Notes: generated from the sequence alone by a model not told the origin. A stretch of 64,000 bases of DNA from Prostheceraeus crozeri (GCA_907163375.1 CAJQUW010010317.1:67001-131000); one strand, 5' to 3'. Positions 1 to 11,463 are shown, numbered from the stretch's first letter. Made by a program: numbers and translations.

Positions 1-462
1 CAGATCATAACGGCTGTAGGGGGAACCTCCCTGAGAATGTCTCCACACAAAGTTCTGGTTTCATAGTCTGTCTCATTCAACTCCTGCACGACCATCATTT
101 TGTAGGGATGCATGTTGAGTTCCTGATGTAAAATTCTGCAGGACACTTCGATCTGACATGCCTAGGGCAGCCGCATGTTTCCGTGTTGAACGCCTGAGAG
201 AGTGCTGTATCGAAGCTCTCACAAGTGTAACATTCTCCACCCCTGTTGCGGTCCTTGGTCGGCCGGGACTTTGTCTTTTTAAAGCTGAGCTAGTGAGTCT
301 AAAATTTGAAACCCAAAGGCGAATCGTCTTTCCCTCTGGGTCAGGAGCATGACGACCGAGATCAAAACGCCTACGGAACGCGCGCTGCGTCGTTATCACG
401 GATTCACCGTTCTTGATATGTTCCTCGACAACAAAGGCACGATGCTTTCCACTCCACGCCAT
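1..462 (-). pseudogene. Mariner-type transposase N-terminal helix-turn-helix region, frameshifted
   Basis: The frame opening at ATG 462 resembles the paired helix-turn-helix head of mariner-type transposases of the DUF4817 kind. It has the signature KNGESV near residue 17, a GRP linker (SPGRPRT) near residue 65 and a second helix unit containing ARKHAA-like and LGMSDRSV stretches. These domains bind the terminal repeats. After the DRSV motif (about base 160) the match moves to another frame, which reads HPYKMMVVQEL towards base 1, so there is one frameshift. The DDE/D catalytic part would lie to the left of the window. Recognition is by motif pattern only. Confidence 0.7.
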
Positions 463-714
463 GACAATGCAATTCCAAGAATGCTGTTATACGGCACGTG
501 TACGCCAATAAGAGAGCGGAGATGAGTCACTTCAGTAGTGTCTTTTGTTAACCTAGACCATCGGAATCGCAAATAAGAGAAGACACGTTTTGCATAGAAA
601 ATATGATAATGGCATTATATGAACTACTTTTGGAATATAAAAGAATTCTTGCATCTTTCTTCTTTTTCGTTTCATGGCTATGGCAAATCGGGGAGATCTT
701 TATGCCGCACCCTG
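1..714 (-). mobile_element. mariner-type (IS630/Tc1 superfamily) transposon, 5' end, cut by window edge
   Basis: The right terminus at 714 reads GCCGCACCCTG and is followed by TA, the usual target of Tc1/mariner elements. The minus-strand transposase start lies at 462. The other end lies beyond base 1, so size and left terminal repeat are unknown. The stretch 463-714 holds only the 5' untranslated part and the terminal repeat. Confidence 0.7.
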
Positions 715-716
715 TA

Positions 717-3129
717 TATCATTATCACTAAAAAAATTAAATTAATTTGCTAAGCGACGTCAATAGCACTACGATTTCATGAACTGGACGAGTAGTATTG
801 CATTTGATCATACACGCACAAGTATATACATGTAAACTGATATTATGACATAACCAATTATTGTTAGAAACGTTTTCAATATTCATTTGCAATAATCAAT
901 TAAGTTAGTCAATTTAGCAATTAGATTTGAAAGACATTATCATAAACACCGCCATCGGCATAACAACGCACCTAAAAATATAATATGTTTTGTACCTACA
1001 CCCAAGCTTTCGTGAATCGACTGATATCGTCAAGAATCCCTAGGAGTATGCAATTACAAAATTTAATTTACGAAATAGATGTTAATCATCATTTTTGTAA
1101 AGATTTTATTATTTCCTATTCTAGTAGTCTAACCAGAATCAATCTATTTTTTTCAATGTCGAAAAAGCAATAAACATGTTGCTTTGCAAGTTTCTGTAAA
1201 TGTCATGCATTTTGGTTATTCCACACCAAATCATCCATAATTCAAATATCGGTACGACTGTCTCCTACAAAACTCATGGAAGTTCGCATATTTAGTATTC
1301 ACATTATTGTCTCTAAAAAACTTTGAAATTCCCTAAATATTAGATAGTGCACCACAATGTGTGATGTGGCACATCAATAGCTAAATACGAACCGTTGGTT
1401 CTTGACAATTAGGTAAATGCCAGGGTTTCAACAATGTAATAATTGAATTAAATATATGACTAAATCGGGTCACTACTCGGCAATCATCATCAGATAAAAA
1501 AGGAATTGAACAAACAGACATAAAAGACGAAAATTCAAATTTCACATTAAGGAATAAGGGAGTACGAAAACATCACAAAACGCATAAAACTATGTCAACG
1601 AAGTTCAGTAGGCAGAAGAAGGAATAGAAGAATGCGGCAGATATCGGTTACATCTTAACAATGGCTATAGAAATAGACGGAAAATGAAAATGATGCATAG
1701 ATGGTACAATTGCTAAAAAGCAAGGTAGGTAGGCTAATGTGACAAATGACTTAGTGGCTTAAGGTGCAATTGAAATAGATCGGATCACAAGATAAAGGGG
1801 AAGTTTTTGTTGCATTTTAGCTGATTTGTTGTTGATGATGGGTTTCAATTTGTGAATCAACATTGCTTGTCGCAGGCGCAAATTTGCTTCATCTCGTTCA
1901 TAGGCAGGAAAAGAAGTAGAAAAGTTATTTGTTTTGCATATAATCGAAGGCGTTGTCTGTTTAGTGAGAAGTGAGGTGTTCTCTATATCGTGTTGTATTT
2001 ATGTGATTTGGAATGACTGAAGAAAACATTACTTTCTCAAAACACAGGAAATTTTTTTAGTGGAAATTTCCACCCTCATCAAATCATCTCCATTTCCACG
2101 GATGTGGAATCAACCATCGTATAACGGCGAAGTTGCTAAAAGTTCACAGAAGTACCACAATGAGAAAATGATCCCTAAATCAAAATAAATGTGATTAGTC
2201 GCTTCTCCTGATCGAAAATGGTAAAAGTAACTGCGGCTGCTAAATGAAACAGCGGATTTAGACTGCTGTATGATAAATATTTATAGGCCCTAATGTTCCG
2301 ACTATTACATTGCATCATTGTCAATTCGATGTGCTGATTCCCTTGTCACGGTGAAGGCATTGAAGACCTTTGGGAAATTGTGCGGAGTGCGCCCAAGTTA
2401 ACACGGATTGGATAATTGACTAATTCATTGTTAAAATGGCCTGTATAATATCTCACGCTCAATGGGCTTATCAAAGGAGTGGCTAGAGATTTCAATGCAT
2501 GTTGTTCAGTGGAACAATGAAATTAGTGCAGTTTCGTTAGTCAATTTTGCAGTTCCTGTGATTACTTTGCGCCAGCTTACCATATGAAATTTTGAGTCGA
2601 TTGAGTATTAGGATAACGAATATCTTGGACCTCATTAATTGAATGCAAGTAAAGTCAATATGCGGATAAGTCTAAGTCCAAAAATTTTGAATTTTCTTAT
2701 GTCAACGAGCTTTGGCATCACATGATGCATTTACAATACTTTCTTTATGATTTGCGAAATTTCAACTAGTTCAGGTGCTCGTTTGATGTATTAAGAATCG
2801 GAGAGCATAATGCTGCGTCTGAAAGTGCATGACATCGCAACGGAGAATATCAGTACGTATACTTGATAGTATAAGAATGCATATGCATCAAACTTGTCTA
2901 AATAATATTCTGAAATAAGATGTCGATGAGATATTGCCGGACTCGAACTTGAGACTCGGTATTCGACGGAACAAGTGATTTTGCTGGACTCGAACTTGAC
3001 ATTGAGTATTCGATGGGATCACGACGTGATTTTGACATATCGGACATATCGACGTGACATATCGGATGCATATCTTTTACATTGATGTTATGAAATTATA
3101 CATGTAGTATATAAGTAGCCATGCATTTA
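717..3129. other. Gene-free stretch
   Basis: AT-rich DNA with no convincing reading frame on either strand. The one local structure is a short imperfect direct repeat at about 2938-3060, listed separately. It looks like intergenic or intronic sequence. Confidence 0.5.
2938..3060. repeat. Short imperfect direct repeat
   Basis: A unit containing GACTCGAACTTGA and GTATTCGA occurs twice (about 2939 and 2988), followed by further short repeats of ACGTGA and ATATCGGA. The array is degenerate and has no coding signal. Confidence 0.5.
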
Positions 3130-3719
3130 CAGGGTTGCCGTGGGTATGGGATGGGTATGGGTATTGAGGCCATCCACACAGCTTCCATAGGGCTTCTATG
3201 GAGATTCTGTGGGGATTCTGAAGATTTTTGATATTCACTAGAAGCAATCAGAACTGACAACATCACACAATCAATTTCGATGTTGAATTACAAAGCTTCA
3301 CACAGCCTATCCATCTCACCAGTTAAAATGCATGGAATATCAATGATCATTTTCACATTAGCAACACACGTTCGATAATTTTGAAAGACTTATAATGATA
3401 GTTCGAGGTGTGTCAAGGACATCTGAAGTGGAAGAATTCTGCAAGTCTCCTTTACTGCAGAGCCGAATGGAAACTTCCAGGTATTTGCTCTAATGCGTAG
3501 TATACAGGGTGTCCGTCAATTCGCTTGACTTTTACATGTAAATTGAATATCTACATGAGAAAGCAATAAACTTTTTTATCACAAACCATGTCACATTACG
3601 CAACATAAAGGGGAATTTAGGAATCTAGCAATACGAAGCCAATATTTGATGATTAAAATGTTCAAATCAAGTGTTCGAAATGATTGCCATCGCGATCAAT
3701 GCCTGCAGTCAATCACCGA

Positions 3720-5060
3720 ATAATATCGAAAACATCAGGGGTAAAAATTCTTCGCGTGTGACTTCATTGCAGATGTCAGTGATCTTCTAACTTAACTGGT
3801 CCAGGCTTTGTGGCTTACCATGATGGTATATCATCGCTTTCATCCATCCCCAGAACCAAAAGTCGAGAGGATTCAGATCAGGTGAGCGTGGAGGCCACTC
3901 TAGGTCACATCCTCGACTTATCATGCGATCACCAAATGTTTGGACGAGGAAGTTTTGTAACTTTGCTGCAAAGTCGGGTGGGGGACCATCTTACTTAAAT
4001 ATGCAGGAAGACAATTTTTGCACAAATTGAGGGCGCACGTGCTCTTTAAGCAACTGGAGACAGGAATCAGCTGTTGCTGTGTTGGAGAAGAAAAAGGGGT
4101 CGTAGTCCAAACTTAGCAGAAAATCCCATCCAGACACATAACTTAGGTGAATGAAGTGATTTTGAGATGCATTTCGATGGATTAACATCTGACCAGATGC
4201 GGCAATTGTGCGTATTAACAATCCTATCGAGTGAAAAATACGCCTCGTCAGACCAGACAAAAAAGTCGATTACATTCTACACTGTAAACTCTAGGGATCG
4301 AAATTTCGCTTGAATTAGGCACGAAATTTAGGCATTAATTCCAACCAACACAAGGCACGAGTAGGCAGGAAGTTCACAAAGGCGAGTTAGTGCCCATTAA
4401 TTTTTCCTTCGAATTCATTGGATAAACAAACATTTGGTTTGTTCCTTATTAGTGCCTAGTGGCGCCTACTGGTGCCTCGAGGAACTAGAAAGGCACTAAC
4501 TAGGCGCTAGCTGGCACGAAATTTCGGCTTCGTGCCTAAATTAGTGCCCTACAGTTTACAGCGTAATTGTCGAGAAGCCATCTCGCTAACTCACAGCGCG
4601 TTGGCTTGTCGGCCGGCTCAAGTGCTTACACGACATGTAATTTGTACGGGTAAAGTTTTAGTTCATGCCGAATCATTTTATGGACACTAGTCTTTGAAAT
4701 GGTACCAACCTCTTCAGCCACTTTGCAAACTGACGTGACTCCTAGCATTGATTTTGAACTAGTCTCCTCCACGACGCGATTCACAGTTGCAATTGTCAAG
4801 TCATCTACTGTAGGACGGCCAATGCGAGGTTTATCATGAACGCTGCCAGTTTCTTCAAACTTTTATATATGATACTCGTATTTGTAATAGGTGTTGTAAA
4901 AGGATCTTTATGAATGCGTGCGTCTTTGAGTCTTAAACCTTCGAAGAACAGCTGTAGCACTGTATGGAAGCACTGAACTATCTCTATCCGAGTGTGAAGA
5001 TCCATTGTGAATAAGATAGGCAGCGACCGTACCGCTTCCCAGTGAGATTTCGAACATAGC
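3720..5060 (-). pseudogene. Mariner-type (DDE/D) transposase, degenerate
   Basis: Read on the minus strand in several frames. In order there is an N-terminal helix-turn-helix region (around 4620-4850, with TISKTSVHKMIRHELKLYPY), a WSDEAYF-like first catalytic block near 4240, a HFAAKLQNFL-like block near 3970, and the C-terminal signature WPPRSPDLNPLDF near 3890 followed by WGWMKAMIYH. These are the blocks of Tc1/mariner DDE transposases. The gene has several frame changes and stops and is split by the MITE at 4280-4563. It is a fossil, unlikely to make active protein. Confidence 0.75.
4280..4563. mobile_element. TA-flanked MITE, CACTGTAAAC termini
   Basis: The left terminus CACTGTAAACTCTAGG and the right terminus CCCTACAGTTTACAGCG are imperfect inverted repeats. 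TA lies on each side (4278-4279, 4564-4565). Removing the element with one TA restores continuous transposase-like sequence, which proves insertion. The interior carries repeated GGCACTA/TAGTGCC and GGCACGA segments in both orientations, so the whole can fold. No reading frame. Confidence 0.8.
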
Positions 5061-5604
5061 ATGTGGAAGCTCTATGATACAAACTTAAACTATTGGTTGA
5101 CACACACGTCTTTGTCATTGGTTAGCGAAAACATCACGTCGTAGATATTGGATGTGGCAATTCTAGGCCATGAAGGCTGACTAATTTGACGTTCTCAATT
5201 GAAGAGATACGATGTGAATCAATCAATGACTAGGCATGTCGTCATGGCTGGTCATGAAAGTTTCATAGAATTGAACAGGGGAAAATTTTGAGCTCTGTCT
5301 CCTGGGTAAGGTTAATTGACATAATGGACAATACGGCTAATTGACTTAGACATTTACTAAAACTGAAATGAATTCACCAAAGCTTAAGACATATAATTGC
5401 AATGTAATATTCGTTACAGAATTGACTGCATGCAGAGTGTCAAATTTAAGCAGTTAAATAATCGAATATTCATTTCTTATTGTTAGATTCGTAAATTCCC
5501 CTTTATGTTGCGTAATATGACATGGTCTGTGATAAAAAAGTTTATTGCTTTCTCTTGTAGATATTCAATTTAAAAGTCAAGCGAATTTACGGACAATTCA
5601 CGGT

Positions 5605-6085
5605 ATATAGCTCAGACAAATTCTTTTGTGATATAATTAAGCTTGCGTGATAAATGCGATTAATCATTATTAACCTAGATTTTAAACTAATTACGATATA
5701 GAAGACCTGTTGGGTCCAACCCACAAAGCAAGACACATGAAAATGTTAAATGATTTTCGTCGGATACATAAACAATGTGATACAGATTTCTCTCACCAAA
5801 TCATTCAACTATAAGTCATCTACTCGCATTGCAGTTATAATTATAATGAAAGCTCAGATTTTTCACTTGTCCACGACTTGTCAGAACTTTCATTTTTATC
5901 TGATAAGCATCCTTAGCTGCACACTTAAATGTACCTCAATAAATTGTTGAGGTTCATTGTGCTGCATTTCATCACCATACACAAATGGGTCAACATCCTC
6001 CAAATTCTTGTGCAATTGATTCGGTGACATGAGTGGTCGAGAATGTCAGGATGATTTTCAGTGAAGTCTTTATTTATAATAGTAG
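5605..6085. other. Residual hAT-like element interior, no gene
   Basis: This stretch lies between the mariner-type element and the Crypton region. No recognisable coding segment; AT-rich. Confidence 0.4.
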
Positions 6086-6096
6086 GTATACATTAC

Positions 6097-6226
6097 TACA
6101 TGGGTTGCCGTGCTTATACTATTTTTGAACGAATGGATGTCTTTGAATGCACGAGACGCGAAGCGTCGAGTGCTTTAATATATCCATGAGTTCAAAAATT
6201 ATGTATAAGCAAGGCAACTCATGTAG
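6097..6226. repeat. 128-bp two-tier hairpin at the Crypton left side
   Basis: The outer arms pair CTACATGGGTTGCCGTGCTT with AAGCAAGGCAACTCATGTAG, with a few mismatches. The centre is a second palindrome, GCACGAGACGC-gaa-GCGTCGAGTGC. Nearly the whole segment could form a cruciform. It could be a recombination or end-recognition structure of the Crypton, or a separate foldback MITE. Confidence 0.7.
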
Positions 6227-6498
6227 CAATATTATTTGCAGCTGGCTATGTCATGGCTGTCTCATGGACGTCCATGGCTATCTTGATAGTAGAAATCTAC
6301 AATTGAAAAATCCATGTATACGCCAAAAAGTATCAGTTGATAGATAGCTACTTGAATTTTAACAGTAATGGTAAAACGTAGATAACATAACATTTATCCA
6401 TGATATAATCCACGGTTTGATTATTTTTAAAATTCGAATTGCCTTTATGTTGTTGCTACTGAAATATTCATTCCATTATTGAGCATCCCTGAGTAAGC

Positions 6499-7775
6499 AT
6501 GTCAGTAGAAGATTTGTGTCCTCAAACTAGCACTGCAAGTCGTTTTTTAACCATTTTCACCGAGGAGATCGAAGAGCTTAAAACATTAAATATGCGAAAG
6601 TCAACAATGGAGAAAGAAGCCTGGGCAATGAACCTGTTGAGATCTTGGTTAAAGAATAGGAACAGTCAAGGAATTGTTAAAGGTTTGCATGTATTTAAAA
6701 CACCAGAAGAAATGACAAAGGATGAATTGAATTTGATGTTGAGTTACTTCATTCTTGAAGTTAGAACGGTAAATGGAGGCAAATACAAAAGCGGAACATT
6801 GAAGCTGCTCATTTCAATTATTCAGTATTATTATAACAGAGTGCATGCTAAAGGATGGTCCATATACAAAGACTCGGAATTTCAAAGACGCGCAACAATT
6901 TGGATCTGGCTATGAAACTTAGTCGCGCTGAAGGCATCGATCGCAAGACACGTAGAGCAGCATCTATAAGTGAGGAGATGGAGGACGAACTTTGGAAACA
7001 AAATCTATTAGGCGATGATTCTCCTACAAAACTGGTTGAAACATTGTTATTTTTAAATGGCAAGAAATTTGCCTTGCGTAGTAGAGATGAGCATAGAAGA
7101 ATGACGATAAGCAGCATCGAAAAGCATTTTGATCGAGAAGGGCAACGTTATTATCTTGAGTACTGCGAAGACATTTCCAAAACAAGCAAAGGTGGTTTGC
7201 ATGATCGTCGCGCTGAACCAAGGGAATCAAGAGCGTATGACAATATGATCAATAGAGAACGCTGTATTGTTGCGTTATACGACAAATACATGAGTCATCG
7301 CCCAGAAAATGTTGATGCATTTTACTTGAAACCGATTCAAGAACCCAAAACAAAGATATGGTACAAACGATCTCCAATGGGTGTAAACAGTTTGTCAAAG
7401 GTGGTCAAAAATCTCTTTGATAGAGCGGGAATTGAAGGTTTTTTCACTAACCATAGTTTAAAACGGACAACGCGAACAGTTTTGTGCGACGAAGGATTTG
7501 GGCAAGATGTAGTGACTAAGAAGACAGGACATTTGTCAAAAAGCGAGCTTGACTATTTGGACTTAAATGCCAAAAAACAGCAAAAAATGAGCGATGCGAT
7601 AAACTTCTGCCAGTTGAGTTCAGCTTCTTCCACCTCTCAGAAGATCTGTGTGACAAATGAAGGAGTTGATGCTACTGTGAAATTAGCAAACAGCACTCAA
7701 TCAGCGACAGCCATTGGTGAAAAACCAACTTGCATCATTCAAAAGAACGGAGCAACGGTTTCTATCTTTGTTTGA
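6499..7775 (+). pseudogene. Crypton-type tyrosine recombinase (DUF3504-like), one frameshift
   Basis: The ATG at 6499 opens 138 codons; a frame change near 6860-6905 leads into a second frame ending at 7775, giving about 420 residues in all. The first part resembles the SAM-like core-binding region. The second matches the DUF3504 recombinase domain shared with vertebrate ZMYM/QRICH1 proteins: ISEEMEDELW, LFLNGKKFALRSRDEHRRM (arginine and HR block), YLEYCEDISKTSKGGL, AFYLKP-like DAFYLKPIQ, then FTNHSLKRTTRT, TGHLSKSELDYLDL. The usual HSLR catalytic box reads HSLK here, which may impair strand exchange; the C-terminal tyrosine is present. Such enzymes move elements by site-specific recombination. 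The single frameshift suggests a fairly young or recently silenced copy. Confidence 0.75.
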
Positions 7776-7930
7776 CTTTATCTGCAGTGTATAATCTTGA
7801 TATGTACTTTTGTTGTTGATAGTTGTTATATAAATTGATTGTACTAGTGCAATCAATTTGATTCTATGCATAATTCAATAAAAATTGGAATACATCAATT
7901 AGTTTTACTGCACGGCAATAATACATGGGG

Positions 7931-8942
7931 TAGATAGACATAGCATGCTGCAAATTAGATTGATTCAAAGCTTTTTCCTTCACCACGTGTATATTGTCGA
8001 TTTCTACTGATTCTAACAATTCTAGACGAGATGCATGAAGGCCAACCTCGCTTTGATATTTAACTTCTTTATCGGCATTGATGGAGATAGAATTACCAAT
8101 GATTGCTAAATTTATTCAATTAACGAATATCAAATGGGAATATTCACACATATGAACATGGTATGATCCACTCAGCAATAAAGGATGGCTATAACATACA
8201 TTGGTTGACTGCAAACATATAGTGAAGGCCTACATAAGAATTTTTGTCAGAGTGACCATTTTGAAGTATTTGTATACTGATGGACTTCCTACTATTTGAA
8301 GATAGCACCACTATAAGAAACCAAAGGAATGAAAAATTCTCACATCAGGAACCCCAAATACCAACTTACAAGACAGCCCAGGATTATATTCTCACAAATG
8401 GAACACGTGAAACTCGTATATAATCTATCAAAACAGACAAATACATGCACTTAGAATTATTTGCAGTAAAAATCGAGTCTTCACGAAAAGCAGCAGACTG
8501 AAAATATTGTGAGGACATTAAAGTCCTTCAGGACTTAAACTAACAGTCACGATTTCAATAGATATACTGATAAATATTTATGCTTGCTTTTGTGAAACAT
8601 GCTGTACTTAATCACGATTGTCTACAGCGAGGAATTTAAGCATAGTTCTTTTGAAATGAATGTGTGTATATTTCCTGAGAATGCTTCGCATGAAATATTT
8701 ACAAGATGTAATGTAAGCTTAGGTTTGATTTTACTTGATGTAGACTGGTTGCTTACTGGTATGACAGCGAATCTCAAAACAGCAAGCGGTAAAAGGCGAA
8801 TATAAGAAACGTCGAAATTTCGAAATAGTGAAGGTGAAAGTAGCGTATTATGCAATGCTCGAGTGTTGTGCAGAACTAAGTACATACTCGTATTGATAAT
8901 ATTCCATCTCAACATTTTAATAAGATCATGTTTCCTTTAGTC
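7931..8942. other. Gene-free stretch
   Basis: Short frames only and no recognisable motif. Probably interior of the hAT-like element. Confidence 0.4.
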
Positions 8943-8944
8943 TA

Positions 8945-9937
8945 CACTGTAAATCGCTCAATACCAATCACATACGAAGGATGCATACCAAAATATTTTT
9001 TGGTATATTTCTGTATTCTCTTGGTATATATTTGTATGCTTTTCGCATGTTATTTCAAATGTGGTATGCTTTAAATACTAAAGCCATACCAGCACAATCT
9101 TAAAGGAAAGCATCAATCATGTCAAAAGTATGTTGATTTACGGACTTTTGTCAATAAAGATCACACTAATGTTGCTACTATTCTGTAAGTAGTGAGGTAA
9201 TGACATTCAAGAGTCATACTTGCAATAATAAATTCGATTTTAATACACGTAGGTCTAAGGCATTTCATGAATAATCAATAAGTATTCAACCATCAACAAT
9301 TATGCATTATGTAATTTTGAAATAAATCATATTATCAATCCGAAATGAAAACACATTATAATTAATGAACGGAAAAATAGTTATGTTTGAGATATATAAG
9401 TCAACATGATTGCATGAACGATATCGTTTGAATGAAATGATGTTTATCAACTTGGCTCATAAAGTAGAGCTAAATAAACCTCCTGTTAATGTTGATAGAC
9501 AATCCAGTGGAGCAGTAAATTCACAATAAATCTAATCTAGTTAAATATCACTCTATGAAACAAAAAATATTCACGACTGGTATTACTGAAAAAAGTTATT
9601 TGACAGTAGTATGTAATATACATATTTTTTTGCTATGTGACTTAAAGCTGCACATACCAAATGCATACCAAAGGCATACGAATAAGGATGAATTTGCATC
9701 GGGTCTCGTATATAAAGCATACCAACAATTCGTATTTCAGTGTAAAACAGCCAATCACAGATAGCATAGTTCGAATCGCTGCATACCAATCACATACGAA
9801 AGTAAGTGATATTTCGTATGAAAAACATACCAGATCTCTGTAAACATACGAGAATCTCGTATCAGATGTTAGTTTCAAATTGTATGTGATTTTGGTATAT
9901 GTTTGTATGTAATTTTCGTATCCAGCGATTTACAGTG
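8945..9937. mobile_element. TA-flanked non-autonomous element, CACTGTAAATCGCT termini
   Basis: Perfect 14-bp terminal inverted repeats CACTGTAAATCGCT / AGCGATTTACAGTG, with TA on each side (8943-8944, 9938-9939). Both subterminal regions consist of many short motifs, CATACGA and ATACCAA in both orientations, over about 120 bp on the left and 260 bp on the right. The middle has no coding frame. The termini start like the MITE at 4280-4563. Confidence 0.8.
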
Positions 9938-9939
9938 TA

Positions 9940-10760
9940 CATGTAGTTGTTGAATCTTCATACAAACGTGTTTCCTATAAGGGAAACAGTAGTGCAAAAA
10001 TTGTACCTTGAAAATGATCCTATAGCAAAATGAAGTAGGATCGACATGGCCAATAACTAGGTTAAGTGAACCAAAAATCCAAAGTGAGTAAAAGAGGAAG
10101 TTTGTGAAGCACAAGCTGATCAATAACCGATTTGTTATAAAAGCAAAGAAATAAAGAAAATGTCTTCATACTATTAAAAAGAGACATTTCGAGATGGAAT
10201 TACGTTTACGGTAAACTACGTTATGATAAGCTTAGGTTTATGGAAAAAGGGTGTCATGTCTCATGAATCATTAAAGAATTAAGAGTGGAATGAGCAGAAC
10301 CTACGTGAACTGTACGTGTAAGCTGGCAGCAGACGACAAAAAAACTTACGAATTAGTAAAGATAGATAAAGAGCACCTTTCTGCTAATGCAACCAAATGA
10401 TTCAGGCAACTGTAATTTTGCAAGTCAATTACGTGTGCAAAGCGGGCTCTATTCCTTAAACGAGCATTTACTGTAGCTAAATTGTCGGCGCAATAATTTC
10501 TAGATGGCAAGTCAGAATCAAGGCTCAATAATGATAGAAAATAGGCTACTATAATTTTAAGGACCAATAGGCCTGTACCGAAGATAGAAAAGAAAAGTCA
10601 TACAAGTTACAACACGCAGTCGGTGACTTTCTTCAAGGTCTCCCATTCCGCATCTCTGGAGTCAAATACGGCCTTTGGATCGTTGAATGCTTTGCAGAAG
10701 TTCCACTGAGATGGAGAAATTGGACATCAATCATTCTATACGAACTAGAGCAATATATTA
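9940..10760. other. Gene-free stretch
   Basis: Right-hand interior of the hAT-like element 3130-10871. No transposase or other frame recognised. The last 110 bp (10760-10871) are the G-rich subterminal region. Confidence 0.4.
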
Positions 10761-11166
10761 AACTGGGGCTTATCCTGTGGAGGTGTGGGGATTCTGTGCG
10801 GATACCCACAGGTTTTTCTGTGGGTATGGGGTGGGGTCGGGATTAAAATATCAATCCCCACAGCAACCCTGTGTATCTAAAAGTAGAATGTATCAATTGA
10901 CACAATTTACATGTTTTGATCTATGCATCTTCTACACAGCATCTATCTTCTACAGCATCTATTATGGATGCTGTCCGCAGATTTCAGCACTTTTAATATT
11001 TCATTAACACTAGAAAGACCGAGGCTGTGATCAACCTACTGTAGAAAGACCAAGGCGTCAATTTTGATACCATCCATTATATTTTGAAATTTTCATGTCA
11101 CCAAAACGCTTTTGTGATAGGTGGACTACGAATGAAATTATCTATCAAAATAAACAGTACTATTTT

Positions 11167-11277
11167 TTAAGTTGACGGAGGGAAAACCACGGTTCGACCA
11201 AAACCACCAATGTTGTGTATTCGGTTGCAGGCTGCACAACATCTTCGGACCGTGGTTTTCCCTCGACGTCAACTTAA
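11167..11277. repeat. 111-bp TTAA-bounded foldback
   Basis: Arms of about 30 bp pair: TTAAGTTGACGGAGGGAAAA at the left against TTTTCCCTCGACGTCAACTTAA at the right, with CCACGGT/ACCGTGG continuing. An inner pair, CAATGTTGTG/GCACAACAT, closes the stem. TTAA at both ends suggests mobilisation by a piggyBac- or Kolobok-like enzyme. Confidence 0.7.
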
Positions 11278-11463
11278 GCTATGTAAAACCAAGCCACGTA
11301 GGCAATCTTTGAATAAACAGTACTTTTGAGTTATTTCTTTACGCTTTTCTGTTGAATATGGGACATATGATCAAATTAAACCATTAACGCTTAATTGTGC
11401 TTGTGCGGAACAGTTCCTTGGGGTACTTTGAAGCTATATCGTACTTTGTTAAATGTATTCAAT

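Larger units (their letters stand above)
3505..5603 (-). mobile_element. Mariner-type transposon with long terminal inverted repeats, interrupted by a MITE
   Basis: Termini of about 110 bp are inverted copies: 3505 onward (CAGGGTGTCCGTCAATTCGC) and 5490-5603 in reverse, sharing the AAGTCAAGCGAATT and AAAGGGGAATTTA blocks. TA lies just outside each end. The interior carries a degenerate minus-strand transposase. A 284-bp MITE (4280-4563) sits in the middle. The element is inserted inside the hAT-like element 3130-10871. Confidence 0.8.
6090..7930 (+). mobile_element. Crypton-type tyrosine-recombinase element (approximate limits)
   Basis: The recombinase gene at 6499-7775 is bracketed by related end sequences. 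The left side has TACATGGGTTGCCGTGC (about 6097) opening a 128-bp hairpin. The right side has GCACGGCAATAATACATGG (about 7907-7925), which contains TTGCCGTGC in inverse and ACATGGG in direct orientation. Cryptons lack classical long inverted repeats, so the limits are provisional. Confidence 0.5.
3130..10871. mobile_element. hAT-like non-autonomous element, expanded by nested insertions
   Basis: The left end at 3130 starts CAGGGTTGCCGTGGG. The right end at 10871 finishes CCCACAGCAACCCTG, its inverted counterpart. Both ends carry subterminal copies of TGTGGGGATTCTGTG-like sequence. The flanking octamers are TGCATTTA (3122-3129) and TGTATCTA (10872-10879); they match at 6 of 8 positions with only transitions, as expected for an old hAT 8-bp target duplication. 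Removing the mariner, Crypton and MITE insertions leaves roughly 2.8 kb in which I recognise no hAT transposase. The assignment rests on termini and duplication; unrelated solo ends are possible. Confidence 0.5.

Noticed and set aside
985-1173. 62-codon plus-strand frame
   Set aside because: No motif, low-complexity AT-rich composition, no splice or promoter context; length expected by chance.
3810-3998. 62-codon plus-strand frame
   Set aside because: Antisense shadow of the mariner transposase C-terminus (WPPRSPDLNPLDF) on the other strand.
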